Shown here: positions 41,658-50,860 of the stretch, in pieces
Numbering within the stretch: the first letter of the stretch is position 1
Layout: the number at the start of each line of letters is the position of its first letter
Origin: Candidatus Flexifilum affinis
GTDB taxonomy: Bacteria; Chloroflexota; Anaerolineae; Aggregatilineales; Phototrophicaceae
Reading direction: 5' to 3'
Length of the DNA: 64,000 nt
NCBI GenBank assembly: GCA_016713325.1
Contig: JADJPJ010000084.1
Location: 62,001 to 126,000 of the forward strand
The notes under the pieces: model-generated
What the model saw: only the letters and a program-made list of their open reading frames with translations
The model's database searches: none
What the model was told of the DNA's origin: nothing
Program-made: the position numbers and the translations under genes

Positions 41658-43291
41658 ACGAGCTCAAACGGGTTCTGCCGCCGCACCTCAACGCGCGGTT
41701 GGACGACATCGCCAATACGGATGATCTGCTGGAAATCGTTCTCGACCTGGGGCGAATCCCCACCGCGCGCTACACCACAGGCGAAATTCCCCTTTCTCAA
41801 GACGAAGTCACACGGCCGGAACTGGACCGCATTGTCGCCAGCATTGGCGTCTTTGACGCCGACAATCGCGCGGGCATGGAGCGCACCCTGCACCGCATCA
41901 GCGCGATTCGCAACCGCCGCGGCGAGGTGGTAGGTCTGACCTGCCGCGTGGGCCGCGCGGTGTACGGCACGATCGACATCATCCAGGATTTGATCGAGAG
42001 TGGCCAGAGCGTTTTGCTGTTGGGTCCGCCCGGCGTCGGCAAGACGACCACCCTGCGAGAAGCGGCGCGGGTGCTGGCCGAGAGCAAGCGCGTGATCATC
42101 GTAGACACCTCGAACGAGATCGGCGGAGATGGCGATGTGCCGCACCCGGCCGTCGGCAAGGCGCGCCGGATGCAGGTCTCGCACCCGGAGCGTCAGCATG
42201 AGGTCATGATCGAGGCGGTGGAGAACCACAACCCGGAAGTGATCGTCATCGACGAGATCGGTCGCGAACTGGAAGCGATGGCGGCGCGCACCATTGCCGA
42301 GCGCGGCGTGCAGTTGATCGGCACGGCGCACGGCAACGCGCTGGACAACCTGCTGCTCAACCCGACCCTGTCCGATCTGATTGGCGGCATCCAGGCGGTG
42401 ACCCTCTCCGACGAGGAAGCCCGGCGGCGCGGCACGCAGAAGACGGTGCTGGAGCGACGCGCTCCCCCGACCTTCGACGTGCTGATCGAACTGCAAACCC
42501 GCGACCGCATGACCATCCACGAGGATGTCGCGGCGGCGGTGGACGCGGTGCTGCGCGAGAAGGCGCTGCAAGTCGAGATTCGCTATCGCAACGAACACGG
42601 CGAGGTGATTGTCGAGACGCCGCAGCCGGAGATCCGCTCGATCAGTGAGCGCAACGTGCGCGGTGAGCGCGGCGAGCGCAGCGAACGCCCCGAGGCGTCG
42701 CCGGAGCGCCCGCGGCGCGGCGAGCGGACCGCGCGTGGTGAGCGGCGTCATACCGAAGAAGAGTCCAACGGCGCGCGCGGGCACAGTGCGGCCAGCGACC
42801 CTGGCGGCGCCAGTTTGCAGCCCACCACCGTCTATGCTTACGGGGTGGCGCGCAACCGGCTTCAGCAGTCGGCGCGGCGGCTGAATCTGCCCCTGAACGT
42901 GACCGACGACATTGGCGACTCGGACGCCATCGTCACCATCAAGAACTATTACCGGCGGCGGCCCAAACTCATCGTTGATGCCGAGCGCCGCGGCACACCC
43001 ATCTACGTCCTGCGCGCCAACACTGTCACCCAGATGGAGAACTTTCTCCTCGACCTGTTCCAGCAGGGAGGTCTGGAGGATCCCGACGGCCCTTTTGGCG
43101 AGGCGATTCGTGAGGCGGAACAGGCGATCTTGCAGGTGCGCGCCGGGTTGACCCACTATGTCGATCTGCCGCCGCGCCCGCCGATGGTCCGCCGCCGCCA
43201 GCACGAACTGGCGCACCGCGCGCGCCTCGACTCAGAGAGCTTCGGCATCGAGCCGGAACGCTACGTGCGCATCGCCCGGAGCACGTTGTAG
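41630..43291 (+). CDS. AAA ATPase with R3H domain (SpoIIIAA/Ycf45-like)
   Basis: 553 residues. The N-terminal part (VLPPHLNARLDDIANTDDLL) and the ATPase core with Walker A GPPGVGKTTT (about 133-142) and Walker B VIVIDEIGREL match the SpoIIIAA/Ycf45 family of single-stranded nucleic-acid ATPases. After the core lies a low-complexity Arg/Glu/Gly linker (about residues 340-390, repeated GER motifs). A small alpha/beta part (AIVTIKNYYRRRPKLIVDAE) and a C-terminal R3H nucleic-acid-binding domain (RRRQHELAHRARLDSESFGI) follow. The exact role is unknown; homologues are widespread in Chloroflexota, cyanobacteria and plastids. Overlaps the GNAT-like gene upstream. Confidence 0.9.
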   Translation: MERRITDDIDELKRVLPPHLNARLDDIANTDDLLEIVLDLGRIPTARYTTGEIPLSQDEVTRPELDRIVASIGVFDADNRAGMERTLHRISAIRNRRGEVVGLTCRVGRAVYGTIDIIQDLIESGQSVLLLGPPGVGKTTTLREAARVLAESKRVIIVDTSNEIGGDGDVPHPAVGKARRMQVSHPERQHEVMIEAVENHNPEVIVIDEIGRELEAMAARTIAERGVQLIGTAHGNALDNLLLNPTLSDLIGGIQAVTLSDEEARRRGTQKTVLERRAPPTFDVLIELQTRDRMTIHEDVAAAVDAVLREKALQVEIRYRNEHGEVIVETPQPEIRSISERNVRGERGERSERPEASPERPRRGERTARGERRHTEEESNGARGHSAASDPGGASLQPTTVYAYGVARNRLQQSARRLNLPLNVTDDIGDSDAIVTIKNYYRRRPKLIVDAERRGTPIYVLRANTVTQMENFLLDLFQQGGLEDPDGPFGEAIREAEQAILQVRAGLTHYVDLPPRPPMVRRRQHELAHRARLDSESFGIEPERYVRIARSTL

Positions 43292-43814
43292 ACCCTCAGC
43301 CCCTGATCTGACAGGGGTAGGTTTTCAACGGATCGATGAATAGACAGGTGGCATAGGGACGCGATTTTTGTGGGCCGACGCAGGGTTTGGCCAATAAATG
43401 ACGACATCAGGTTGAGTTCTGCCCCTCTCCCGTGGCCACGGGAGAGGGGTGGCTCGCATTTGCCGGCAACTTGCCTGGAGTCACTCCGGCGGTTCTCCCC
43501 CTCTCCCGCTTCAGCGGGAGAGGGGGTTGGGGGGTGAGGGTCTCTCGAGATCCTGATGGGACCTTCACACAACCCTATGTCGTCTGTACTGCGCCAACCC
43601 TACGGCGCGTGATACTTCTCGCGTCCATCACGTCCGACGCCAAGAAAGGCGTCCCTACCACCAGGGCATCATTCACGTCGACCATAAAAACCCTAACCCT
43701 ATCAACATCTCCCGCTCCTCTCCCGCAAACGCGACAGAGGGAGCGTTTGTCAGCAGGGCGACCCGGCGGGTCGTCCACCACGATCATGAGCGACTCGGCG
43801 TAACCCGTTTCCGC
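43292..43814. repeat. Intergenic region with large palindromes
   Basis: No gene seen. A perfect 28-bp palindrome at 43422-43449 (arms CCCCTCTCCCGTG) and a 30-bp hairpin at 43497-43526 (14-bp arms CCCCCTCTCCCGCT, loop TC, so again a CTTCAG core) are followed by a GGGGGGTGAGGG half-arm. A GACGCC/GGCGTC hairpin lies near 43637. The large hairpin may also end transcription from the R3H gene. Confidence 0.7.
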
Positions 43815-44489
43815 TCAGCGCCCTGGCTTCGCTTTGCGTTCGATCAGCTCACCGTCATCGCCGAGAACGACATCGCCCAGTACCACATCGCCCCCGTCGG
43901 CCTCGTCGGCGGGCAATTCGAGTTCGGATGTTCGTGACCATGTGGCCTGGGGGCTTTCGTCAATTGACCCGGAGTCGCCGCGAAGCCATTCCGCGGAGAG
44001 AATCTTCTTCTGATTTGGCGCGTAATAGATGCGATACGGGTCGTGGTTCTTGAAGGTCAGGAACTCTTTCTTGCTGACCTTGAACCTTACATCGTCGATC
44101 CTCAAAAAATAGGTTGTTTTGTTGTTGCTGGAGCGTGTATCGAGCCGGACTCGCCCTTCGACCTCGCGCAAGTTTGACTGTAGGTCTTTCGTGATTCGAG
44201 AGCGGCTGACGGCGACCGCGATGAGCCCGGCCATGAAACTCAGCGCCGCCAGTCCGTTGAGGGCCAGCCCTACACTCCCGCTGACGCGCACGAGGAAGAA
44301 GGTGAACACAAACGCCAGGATTCCCAGGATGACGGCCCACACGACATGGTCGCGCTGCCGTTGGAGCAGTTGCGCGGATTGCCGCTCACTCCACGCACCC
44401 GCCATGTTGGCCGCCAGGTCGGACTCGTCGAAGCGGAGCGCCGCCATCAGGAGGTCTTCGTACTTTTTGGGCTTTGAGTCCTGCGCCAC
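43815..44489 (-). CDS. Two-helix membrane protein of unknown function (intact copy of tandem duplicate)
   Basis: About 225 residues. A charged N-terminus (KPKKYEDLLMAALRFDESDL), two membrane helices (AVILGILAFVFTFFLVRVSG and LNGLAALSFMAGLIAVAVSR), then a soluble beta-rich domain (VEGRVRLDTRSSNNKTTYFL; FLTFKNHDPYRIYYAPNQKK) and an acidic tail. The GTG at 44489, shared by both copies and preceded by AAGGA, is preferred; in-frame codons extend to 44519. The family is not recognised. A damaged second copy lies at 44741-45427. The C-terminal domain faces the cytoplasm if the helices form a hairpin. Confidence 0.7.
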   Translation of the reverse strand: MAQDSKPKKYEDLLMAALRFDESDLAANMAGAWSERQSAQLLQRQRDHVVWAVILGILAFVFTFFLVRVSGSVGLALNGLAALSFMAGLIAVAVSRSRITKDLQSNLREVEGRVRLDTRSSNNKTTYFLRIDDVRFKVSKKEFLTFKNHDPYRIYYAPNQKKILSAEWLRGDSGSIDESPQATWSRTSELELPADEADGGDVVLGDVVLGDDGELIERKAKPGR

Positions 44490-44570
44490 GTCCCTGATCC
44501 TTCTCACAATCCCGCACATCCGTTGCTATAGGATACGCAGAATGGGCCGGCCAGGTTCCCGACGAACGTC

Positions 44571-44740
44571 TCAGAACCATCTGAAATACTGAACTGTCTC
44601 CTCGTCCTGTTCAAACCCGACCGACTCATAAAGCACGTTGGATGCATTGTTCCCGCTCACGGAATCGATGCGGGCGATCGCATAGCCGATCTGCTGCATC
44701 TTGAGCAACGCGGTCAGCAGAATCGCCCTGCCGATCCCGC
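44571..44740 (-). pseudogene. Truncated duplicate of the GNAT gene 3' end
   Basis: Nearly identical to 45504-45673, the last 56 codons of the intact GNAT gene, including its stop. It joins directly to the second membrane-protein copy at a CCGCTCAGC microhomology (44736-44744). It has no start and is a by-product of the tandem duplication. Confidence 0.85.
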
Positions 44741-45427
44741 TCAGCACCCTGGCTTCGCCTTGCGTTCGATCAGCTCACCGTCATCGCCGAGCACGACATC
44801 GCCCAGTACCACATCGCCGTCGTCGGCCTCGTCGGCGGGCAATTCGAGTTCGGATGTTCGTAACCATGCGGCCTGCGGGCTTTCGTCCATCGACCCGGAG
44901 TCGCCGCGAAGCCATTCCGCCGATAGGATCTTTTTGACCCGGAGCGTAGTAGAGACGATAGGGATCGTGGTTCTTGAAGGTCAGGAATTCGATTTTACCG
45001 ACCTTGAACTTCACATCGTTAACCTTCACAAAATAGGTTGACTTGTCATCGCGGGGGCCTGTATCGAGCCTGACACGCCCTTCGACCATGTTCACCCCTG
45101 AGCGCAGATCCCGCGCAAGCCGGGAGCGGACGACCGCCATCGCCATCAGCCCTGCCACGAATGACACTAGGGCGAGGCAGCTGACGACCAGCTTGACGCT
45201 GCTGCTCACTCGCTCGCTCATGGCGCTGGGCACGAAGACCAGAACGCCCAGGAGAGCGCGCCCAGCAGGATGGCCCACTGCGTATGGTCGCGCAGACGCC
45301 GGCGCAGCTGCGCGGATTGCCGCTCACTCCACACACCCGCCATGTTGGCCGCCAAGTCGGACTCGTTGAAGCGAAGCGCCGCCATCAGGAGGTCTTCGTA
45401 CTTTTTGGGCTTTGAGTCCTGCGCCAC
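44741..45427 (-). pseudogene. Damaged second copy of the two-helix membrane protein
   Basis: Clearly homologous to 43815-44489 (KPKKYEDLLMAALRFNESDL; VEGRVRLDTGPRDDKSTYFV; FLTFKNHDPYRLYYAPGQK) with the same GTG start and ribosome-binding site at 45427. It is frameshifted near 45240 (within the first membrane helix) and again near 44935, after which the acidic tail is readable only in another frame. The copies have diverged by many substitutions, so the duplication is not recent. Its start lies 77 bp after the GNAT stop on this strand. Confidence 0.75.
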
Positions 45428-45503
45428 GTCCCCGATCCTTCCCAACAATCCCGAATCGCTGCAATTGCTCCATCGAGGGCCGGCCAGGTTCCCGACGAAC
45501 GCC

Positions 45504-46373
45504 TCAGAACCATCTGAAATACTGAACTGTCTCCTCGTCCTGTTCAAACCCGACCGACTCATAAAGCACGTTGGACGCATTGTTCCCGCTCACGGAATCG
45601 ATGCGGGCGATCGCACAGCCGTGCTGCTGCATCCTGAGCAGCGTCGACAGCAGAATCGCCCGGCCGATCCCGCGCTGGTGCATCTCGGGGAGCACGCCCA
45701 GCGGCTCGATCTGGCCGGTCTTGACTCCGTGCACATCGCTCACCCAGCCGATGCAGAAGGCCACCAGCCTTCCCTGCTCATCTTCCGCCACCAGGTCGAG
45801 CGCCGGCTGATAAGCGGGATCGGCCAGAATGCGCGATCGCCACTCCACCGACATGTTGCGCGAGTCGAACGCCGCGCGGTGCAGCGCGACGTAGCTCTCG
45901 ACTTCGGCCAACCCGGCAAGCGGACGGAACCGTACCCCTGGCGGCACAACCGGTTCCAGCGGTCGTGCATCCAGAGGCATTGAGAGGTGGCGCATCGACC
46001 AGCCATCCGGCTCGAACCCGGTATTGAGCAGGGCGGCATCATCCACTTGCTGACTGCCGATCAGGAAGCCCAGATCGAACCCCTGCTCGGCGCGACTCTG
46101 CGCCAAGCGGGCGATCGCCCAGGCGAACAGGTCGGGCTTCAGAGGGTCGAAGCCGGGGGCCGTGGCCCAGTCCAGCGTCGAGAACTGCTGCTGAATGAGT
46201 CCAAACGCGATGACTTCTCCGGCGGGATCGCGCCAGAGACGCAAGTTGCGCGGGTCCTGGGCTGATGGCGAACAGAGGCGATAGGGCATGTCGACGACGT
46301 GGTCGCATACCTCGGGGTATGTCCGTGTGAATCGGAGGATCGCTTCAAAGTCGCTTTCTGGTGTTGCAGACAT
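45504..46373 (-). CDS. GNAT family N-acetyltransferase
   Basis: 289 residues. The C-terminal half is a standard GNAT domain: VAEDEQGRLVAFCIGWVSDV, IEPLGVLPEMHQRGIGRAIL (the acetyl-CoA-binding R/Q-x-x-G-x-G/A motif as QRGIGRA) and NNASNVLYESVGFEQDEE. The N-terminal half looks like a second, degenerate GNAT domain. It transfers acetyl to an unknown amine. The ATG at 46373 follows AAAGG and is preferred over upstream codons that overlap acpS. It sits between acpS and the membrane-protein copies on the same strand; a fragment of its 3' end was duplicated at 44571-44740. Confidence 0.88.
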   Translation of the reverse strand: MSATPESDFEAILRFTRTYPEVCDHVVDMPYRLCSPSAQDPRNLRLWRDPAGEVIAFGLIQQQFSTLDWATAPGFDPLKPDLFAWAIARLAQSRAEQGFDLGFLIGSQQVDDAALLNTGFEPDGWSMRHLSMPLDARPLEPVVPPGVRFRPLAGLAEVESYVALHRAAFDSRNMSVEWRSRILADPAYQPALDLVAEDEQGRLVAFCIGWVSDVHGVKTGQIEPLGVLPEMHQRGIGRAILLSTLLRMQQHGCAIARIDSVSGNNASNVLYESVGFEQDEETVQYFRWF

Positions 46374-46405
46374 GTGGCGCCTTTCCAGGGTACCCGGAGC
46401 TGGAT

Positions 46406-46768
46406 TTACATCGCCACCGCCACCGCTCCGGCGGTGGTGCCAGTGTGCGTCAGGCTGACATCCCACTGGGTGATGCCGAGCGACTCGGCCAGCGCCGCCG
46501 CCGCGCCGTGCAGGTGCAGCACCGGCCGCCCGCGCGGATCGCTGAGGATCTCGATGTCCACCCAGCGCACATCGCCGATGCCGGTGCCCAGCGCTTTGGC
46601 GACTGCCTCCTTGGCCGCCAGCCGCGCCGCCAGCCGGTTCGGACGGTCTTCGCAGTCGGCGCGCTCGCCGGCGGTGAAGAACCGGTTCAGGAACCGCTCG
46701 CCCAGCCGGGCGATGCCACCCTCAACGCGGTCAATTTCGATCAGATCGATTCCACAGCGCAGCGCCAT
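46406..46768 (-). CDS. acpS: Holo-[acyl-carrier-protein] synthase
   Basis: 120 residues, normal for AcpS. Signature motifs are GIDLIEIDRVEGGIARLG (metal-binding Asp) and AARLAAKEAVAKALGTG (metal-binding Glu and the conserved Lys). It moves the 4'-phosphopantetheine arm from CoA to apo-ACP, which fatty-acid synthesis needs. The ATG at 46768 has no strong ribosome-binding site. The gene diverges from the aldehyde dehydrogenase, with about 100 bp holding both promoters, and is followed by the GNAT gene on the same strand. Confidence 0.95.
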   Translation of the reverse strand: MALRCGIDLIEIDRVEGGIARLGERFLNRFFTAGERADCEDRPNRLAARLAAKEAVAKALGTGIGDVRWVDIEILSDPRGRPVLHLHGAAAALAESLGITQWDVSLTHTGTTAGAVAVAM

Positions 46769-46865
46769 CGGCTCATCCCACCACTATCAGACTGCAACCA
46801 ACCGCCAGATTGCGTTACAATCGCCAATCAAATAGAGATTTGATTTTAGCGTGGAGCGCCAAACT

Positions 46866-48398
46866 ATGGCAGTTCGCGAAAATCCCCCGGTCAATGGTCA
46901 ACCGCCGACCCCCGCTTCGACGCCGCAGATCGAAGTCCGCAACCCGGTGACGGGTGAGCGAATCGGCACGGTGCCGATCTTCAGCGCCGAGCAGGTGCGC
47001 GCCGCGGTGCAGAAGGCGCGGGCCGCCCAGCCGGCCTGGAATGCGCTCGGCGTGAAGGGGCGCGGCCGGCTGATCCGCCGCTGGGCCGACGCGATGTGGG
47101 ACTCACAGGTCGAGTTCATCCGCATTCTGCGCTCCGAGACGGGCAAGACCGAGCCGAACGGCTACAACGAAGTCGCCGTGATCGACAACACGGTCGGCTA
47201 CTACTACGGGCACGCCGCCCGCATCCTGCGGCCGCAGCGCCGATCGACGTTTCTCCCCTTCGTCTACAAAGCCACCGTCTACCATGAGCCCTACGGCGTG
47301 GTCGGGGCGATCACGCCGTGGAACTACCCCTATCTGAACCTGCTCATCGACGTGATCCCCGCGCTCTTCGCCGGCAATGCCGTCGTGATCAAGCCGAGCG
47401 ACGTGACTCCGTTCACCGCGCAGTACGCCATCGACAAGATGCACGAATGCGGCATCCCGCGCGATGTCATCCAACTGGTGAACGGCCGGGGCGACACCGG
47501 GCGCGCGCTGATCGACGAGGTGGACTGCATCACCTTCACCGGCAGCACCGGCGTTGGCAAGCAGATCGCCCTCCGCTGCGCCGAGCGCATGATCCCCTGC
47601 ACACTGGAGCTGGGCGGCAAGGATGCCATGATCGTGCTCAACGATGCCGACCTGGATCAGGCGGCCCTGAGCGCGGTGCGCGGTGGGCTGGAAAACGCCG
47701 GGCAGGCCTGTGTGGGCGTGGAACGCATTTACGTCGAAGAAGGGGCCTACGATGCCTTCGTGGAAAAACTGCGCAGTCACATGAACCAGATGATCTGCTG
47801 CGCCGACGACGGCTTTGGCGTGCACATGGGCAGCATGACCAACGCGCGGGAAGTCGAGCGTGTCGAGGCGCATCTTCAGGAGGCGGTCGAGAGGGGCGCG
47901 CAGGTGCTGGCCGGCGGCTACCGCCTGGAGGACAAAGGGCCGCTGTTCTTCGCCCCCACGCTGCTGACCGGCATCACCCACGACATGCGGGTCATGCGCG
48001 AGGAGACCTTCGGCCCGCTGCTGCCGGTGATGAAGGTGCGCGACGCCGAAGAGGCCATCCGCCTGGCCAACGACAGCCCCTACGGCCTGTCCGGGTCGGT
48101 ATTCAGCCGAAACGAGCGCCGCGCCGTGGAGATTGCCCGTCGCATGCATGCCGGCGACGTGTCGGTCAATGGCACGCAGTTGTTCTTCCTGTCGGCGGCG
48201 TCGACCATGGGCGGCTTCAAGGAGAGCGGTCTGGGGCGGCGCGGCGGCCCGGAGGGCATCCTGCGCTATGTGCAGACTCAGACCATTGTCGCCGACCGTC
48301 TGCCGATCAAGAATACGGACTATATCCTGGCCAACCGGCGGACCCGCCTGGCGTTTTCCCTGGTGCGGCGCCTGCGCAAGATCATCCCGACGATTTAG
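46866..48398 (+). CDS. Aldehyde dehydrogenase (NAD(P)-dependent)
   Basis: About 510 residues. The fold is clear: ITPWNYPYLNLLIDVIPALF, FTGSTGVGKQIA (cofactor loop), the general base Glu in LELGGKD (about E248) and the nucleophile Cys in GQACVGVE (about C282), 34 residues apart as in the family. It oxidises an aldehyde to the acid; the C-terminal tail (RLAFSLVRRLRKIIPTI) is amphipathic and could touch the membrane, as in fatty aldehyde or carotenoid aldehyde dehydrogenases. The ATG at 46866 is preferred (GGAG 9 bp upstream) over an in-frame GTG at 46851. A TACAAT at 46816-46821 is a likely -10 box. The next gene starts 7 bp after its stop. Confidence 0.95.
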   Translation: MAVRENPPVNGQPPTPASTPQIEVRNPVTGERIGTVPIFSAEQVRAAVQKARAAQPAWNALGVKGRGRLIRRWADAMWDSQVEFIRILRSETGKTEPNGYNEVAVIDNTVGYYYGHAARILRPQRRSTFLPFVYKATVYHEPYGVVGAITPWNYPYLNLLIDVIPALFAGNAVVIKPSDVTPFTAQYAIDKMHECGIPRDVIQLVNGRGDTGRALIDEVDCITFTGSTGVGKQIALRCAERMIPCTLELGGKDAMIVLNDADLDQAALSAVRGGLENAGQACVGVERIYVEEGAYDAFVEKLRSHMNQMICCADDGFGVHMGSMTNAREVERVEAHLQEAVERGAQVLAGGYRLEDKGPLFFAPTLLTGITHDMRVMREETFGPLLPVMKVRDAEEAIRLANDSPYGLSGSVFSRNERRAVEIARRMHAGDVSVNGTQLFFLSAASTMGGFKESGLGRRGGPEGILRYVQTQTIVADRLPIKNTDYILANRRTRLAFSLVRRLRKIIPTI

Positions 48399-48405
48399 GG
48401 GCGGC

Positions 48406-49185
48406 ATGGCACAACACACCGAAACCACATTACCTCCCCGGCAGAGAAGAGCGCGGCGGCTGCTGGTCGCCATGACCCTCGTCGCCGTCAGCGTGCTGGC
48501 GACCGGGGCATTGTTTCGCGCCGTTTACGATCGCTTTCCCAACTATCAGGCCATCGCGGCTTTCCCGGAGCTAAAGCCAGAGGTGCGGCGCGGCGACTTA
48601 CCGCTGCCGCTGCCGTCGCTGCGTTCGCTGGTCGAGGGGCGTACCGGAGAAGCGACTGCGGATGCCATTGCCGAGTATTACGCCGCCGAACGGGACTCGC
48701 TGGCCCTGATCTTCAATGAGACGGACGATCAGCGGCTGCGCGGCCTGCTGGCCATGTACATGGTTCACCTCGCGGTGCCGTATGCCCCGATAGAGGAATT
48801 CCCGGCGGATCTGGTCGACTATGTCCGCGCGCCGGCCGCCGACTGCGGCGTCTACACCGCTTATACGCTTCAGGTGGGGCAGGCGCTGGGACTCACGGGG
48901 CGCAGTGTGCTCATCGATATGGGCAATCACGCCACGTCGGAGTTCCTGATCGGCGAGCGCTGGGAGATCTTCGATGCCACCTTCAACATGTGGGTCGATC
49001 AGTCCGTCGAGTCGCTGTACACCGGGGCGCAGCGCCTGTATCGCACCTTCTACTCGCCCATCACCGACCCGCTTGCCCGCCCAACCCTGTCGCCGGATGA
49101 AATTGATTGGTACCGGCTGCGCGGCGAACTGTTGCAGTGGGGTCTGTCCATCTATCCCGTGCCGATCAGCATCAGCGGCCCCTGA
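48406..49185 (+). CDS. Membrane-anchored transglutaminase-like protein
   Basis: 259 residues with one N-terminal membrane helix (LLVAMTLVAVSVLATGALF) and an outside domain that carries the transglutaminase/cysteine-protease order Cys-His-Asp: DCGVYTAYT (C147), MGNHATSEF (H175) and FDATFNMW (D190). It probably acts on an extracytoplasmic protein or peptide; the family includes proteases and cross-linking enzymes. It begins 7 bp after the aldehyde dehydrogenase stop, so the two are co-transcribed, though a shared pathway is not obvious. Confidence 0.75.
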   Translation: MAQHTETTLPPRQRRARRLLVAMTLVAVSVLATGALFRAVYDRFPNYQAIAAFPELKPEVRRGDLPLPLPSLRSLVEGRTGEATADAIAEYYAAERDSLALIFNETDDQRLRGLLAMYMVHLAVPYAPIEEFPADLVDYVRAPAADCGVYTAYTLQVGQALGLTGRSVLIDMGNHATSEFLIGERWEIFDATFNMWVDQSVESLYTGAQRLYRTFYSPITDPLARPTLSPDEIDWYRLRGELLQWGLSIYPVPISISGP

Positions 49186-49263
49186 GCGCTTCCTTTCGCA
49201 TCGGATTCCAAAAATTCGGGTACACTGAGATCAACCTCTAGGCCAGCGTGACAGGATAAACGC

Positions 49264-50751
49264 ATGTCCATATTGAACCGTCGACTCAACGATCCGAGCG
49301 GCCAGCCGCCGGAAAAGCGCCCAGATCCCGCTGCTGCCCGACCTGCCGCGCCCCAACCTCCTGCTGCCACCGCGCCCCCGCCCGATGCCGGGGCGGAACG
49401 CTATAACCATCTGAGCAATCAGAAGCTGCGCACGCCGGCCAAGATCGCCTATCTGCGCAAGATGCTGCGGACCAAGCTGCTGAAGTCGATCGATGAAGCG
49501 GACACCTGGAGTCGCAGCGACCAGGACAAGATCAACGTGATCGTCGAACGCCTGCGGGCGGCGATGGAAAAGGTGATCGCCGAGAAGCCAGAGTTCCGCC
49601 TGACGCGCGACGAATATGACGAGCTGCGCACGGCTGTCCTTGACGACCTGCTCGGCTACGGCGGCATCCAGCCGCTGGTCGAGGACAAGAGCTGCTCGGA
49701 AATCATGGTCAACGGCCCGGAGCAGATCTTCGCCGAGCTGCGCGGCAAGCTGCTGGAAACGGCCCACGTCTTCGACGACGAGGAGCACGTCTTCTACACG
49801 TCCCAACGCATCGTCCGACCCCTGGGCCGCACGCTCGACCGCACCAACCCGATGGTCGACGCCCGCCTGCCCGACGGCTCGCGCGTGCACATCGTCATGC
49901 CGCCCTCGGCGATGCTAGGCACGACCATCTCGATCCGAAAATTCCCGGAACGCCGGCTGGACATTCACGATCTGGTCAACAACGCCAGCCTGACCCAGGA
50001 TGTGGCCGACTTTCTGGAAGCCTGCGTCAAATCGCGCCTGAACATCGTGGTCAGCGGCGGCACCGGCTCCGGTAAGACGACTCTGCTCAACGTGCTGAGC
50101 GGCTTTATCCCCAACGACGAGCGCATCGTGACCATCGAGGACTCGGCGGAACTTCAGCTTCATCAGCGGCATGTCGTCCGCCTGGAGACCGCCCCGGCCA
50201 TCCCCGGCTCCAACAACCTGGGCATCCTGACCATCCGTGACCTGGTGCGCGGATCGCTGCGAATGCGCCCGGACCGCATCGTCGTCGGCGAGTGCCGCGG
50301 CGGCGAGGCGCTGGACATGCTCCAGGCCATGAACACCGGCCATGACGGATCGCTGACCACTGTGCACAGCAACAACCCGCGCGACTGCATCGGTCGTCTG
50401 GAGACGCTGTGCCTGATGAGCGGCGTCGATCTGCCCGTGGGCGTCATTCGTCGGCAGATCACCTCGGCGGTGGACATGATCATCCAGATCGCCCGCATCA
50501 AGGACGGCAGCCGCAAGATCGTCCAGCTCACCGAAGTGCAGGGCATGGAAGGCGAGCAGGTGACGCTGCAAGACCTGTTCATTTACAAGCAGCCCGGCCA
50601 GCGCAGTAACGAGGCTTCGAGCATGGGCGGTGGCAAGCTGGAGGCGAGCGGCTTCCGGCCCAACTTCAACGACCGGCTGGAAGAGAACGGCTTCCGCATC
50701 GGCGGGCGCATCTTCGGCGCCGGCCAGTCGCGCATCGGCGAGAAGACGTAG
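49264..50751 (+). CDS. cpaF: CpaF/TadA-type secretion ATPase
   Basis: 495 residues. After a Pro/Ala-rich disordered start (about residues 12-45) come the helical N-domain and a GspE/PulE-like ATPase: Walker A VSGGTGSGKTTLLNVL (about 263-278), Asp box TIEDSAELQLHQRHVV, Walker B RPDRIVVGECRGGEALDML and His box GHDGSLTTVHSNNPRD. It powers Tad/Flp pilus assembly. No tadB/tadC, flp or cpaE gene follows; the operon is missing or elsewhere. The C-terminal end (residues about 466-484) has been copied at DNA level into the dockerin gene at 55667. A terminator follows at 50822. Confidence 0.95.
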   Translation: MSILNRRLNDPSGQPPEKRPDPAAARPAAPQPPAATAPPPDAGAERYNHLSNQKLRTPAKIAYLRKMLRTKLLKSIDEADTWSRSDQDKINVIVERLRAAMEKVIAEKPEFRLTRDEYDELRTAVLDDLLGYGGIQPLVEDKSCSEIMVNGPEQIFAELRGKLLETAHVFDDEEHVFYTSQRIVRPLGRTLDRTNPMVDARLPDGSRVHIVMPPSAMLGTTISIRKFPERRLDIHDLVNNASLTQDVADFLEACVKSRLNIVVSGGTGSGKTTLLNVLSGFIPNDERIVTIEDSAELQLHQRHVVRLETAPAIPGSNNLGILTIRDLVRGSLRMRPDRIVVGECRGGEALDMLQAMNTGHDGSLTTVHSNNPRDCIGRLETLCLMSGVDLPVGVIRRQITSAVDMIIQIARIKDGSRKIVQLTEVQGMEGEQVTLQDLFIYKQPGQRSNEASSMGGGKLEASGFRPNFNDRLEENGFRIGGRIFGAGQSRIGEKT

Positions 50752-50821
50752 AGTGGCCTGAACACCGGCACGTTCGTAGGGACAGCACTCTTGCTGTTCG
50801 ACAGAAATTCGCGGTTCTCCG

Positions 50822-50860
50822 GGGCGGGCGCAGGCAAACTTCGTTTGCCCGCCCGCCCTT
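50822..50860 (+). terminator. Terminator-like hairpin after cpaF
   Basis: GGGCGGGC and GGCAAAC pair with GTTTGCC and GCCCGCCC around TTC, a long GC-rich hairpin about 70 bp after the stop. The T run after it is short (TT), so it may depend on Rho or act as an RNA end stabiliser. Confidence 0.6.

Noticed and set aside
49264..50751. A complete Tad pilus operon
   Set aside because: Only cpaF is present; upstream is a transglutaminase-like gene and downstream a hairpin followed by unrelated secreted proteins.
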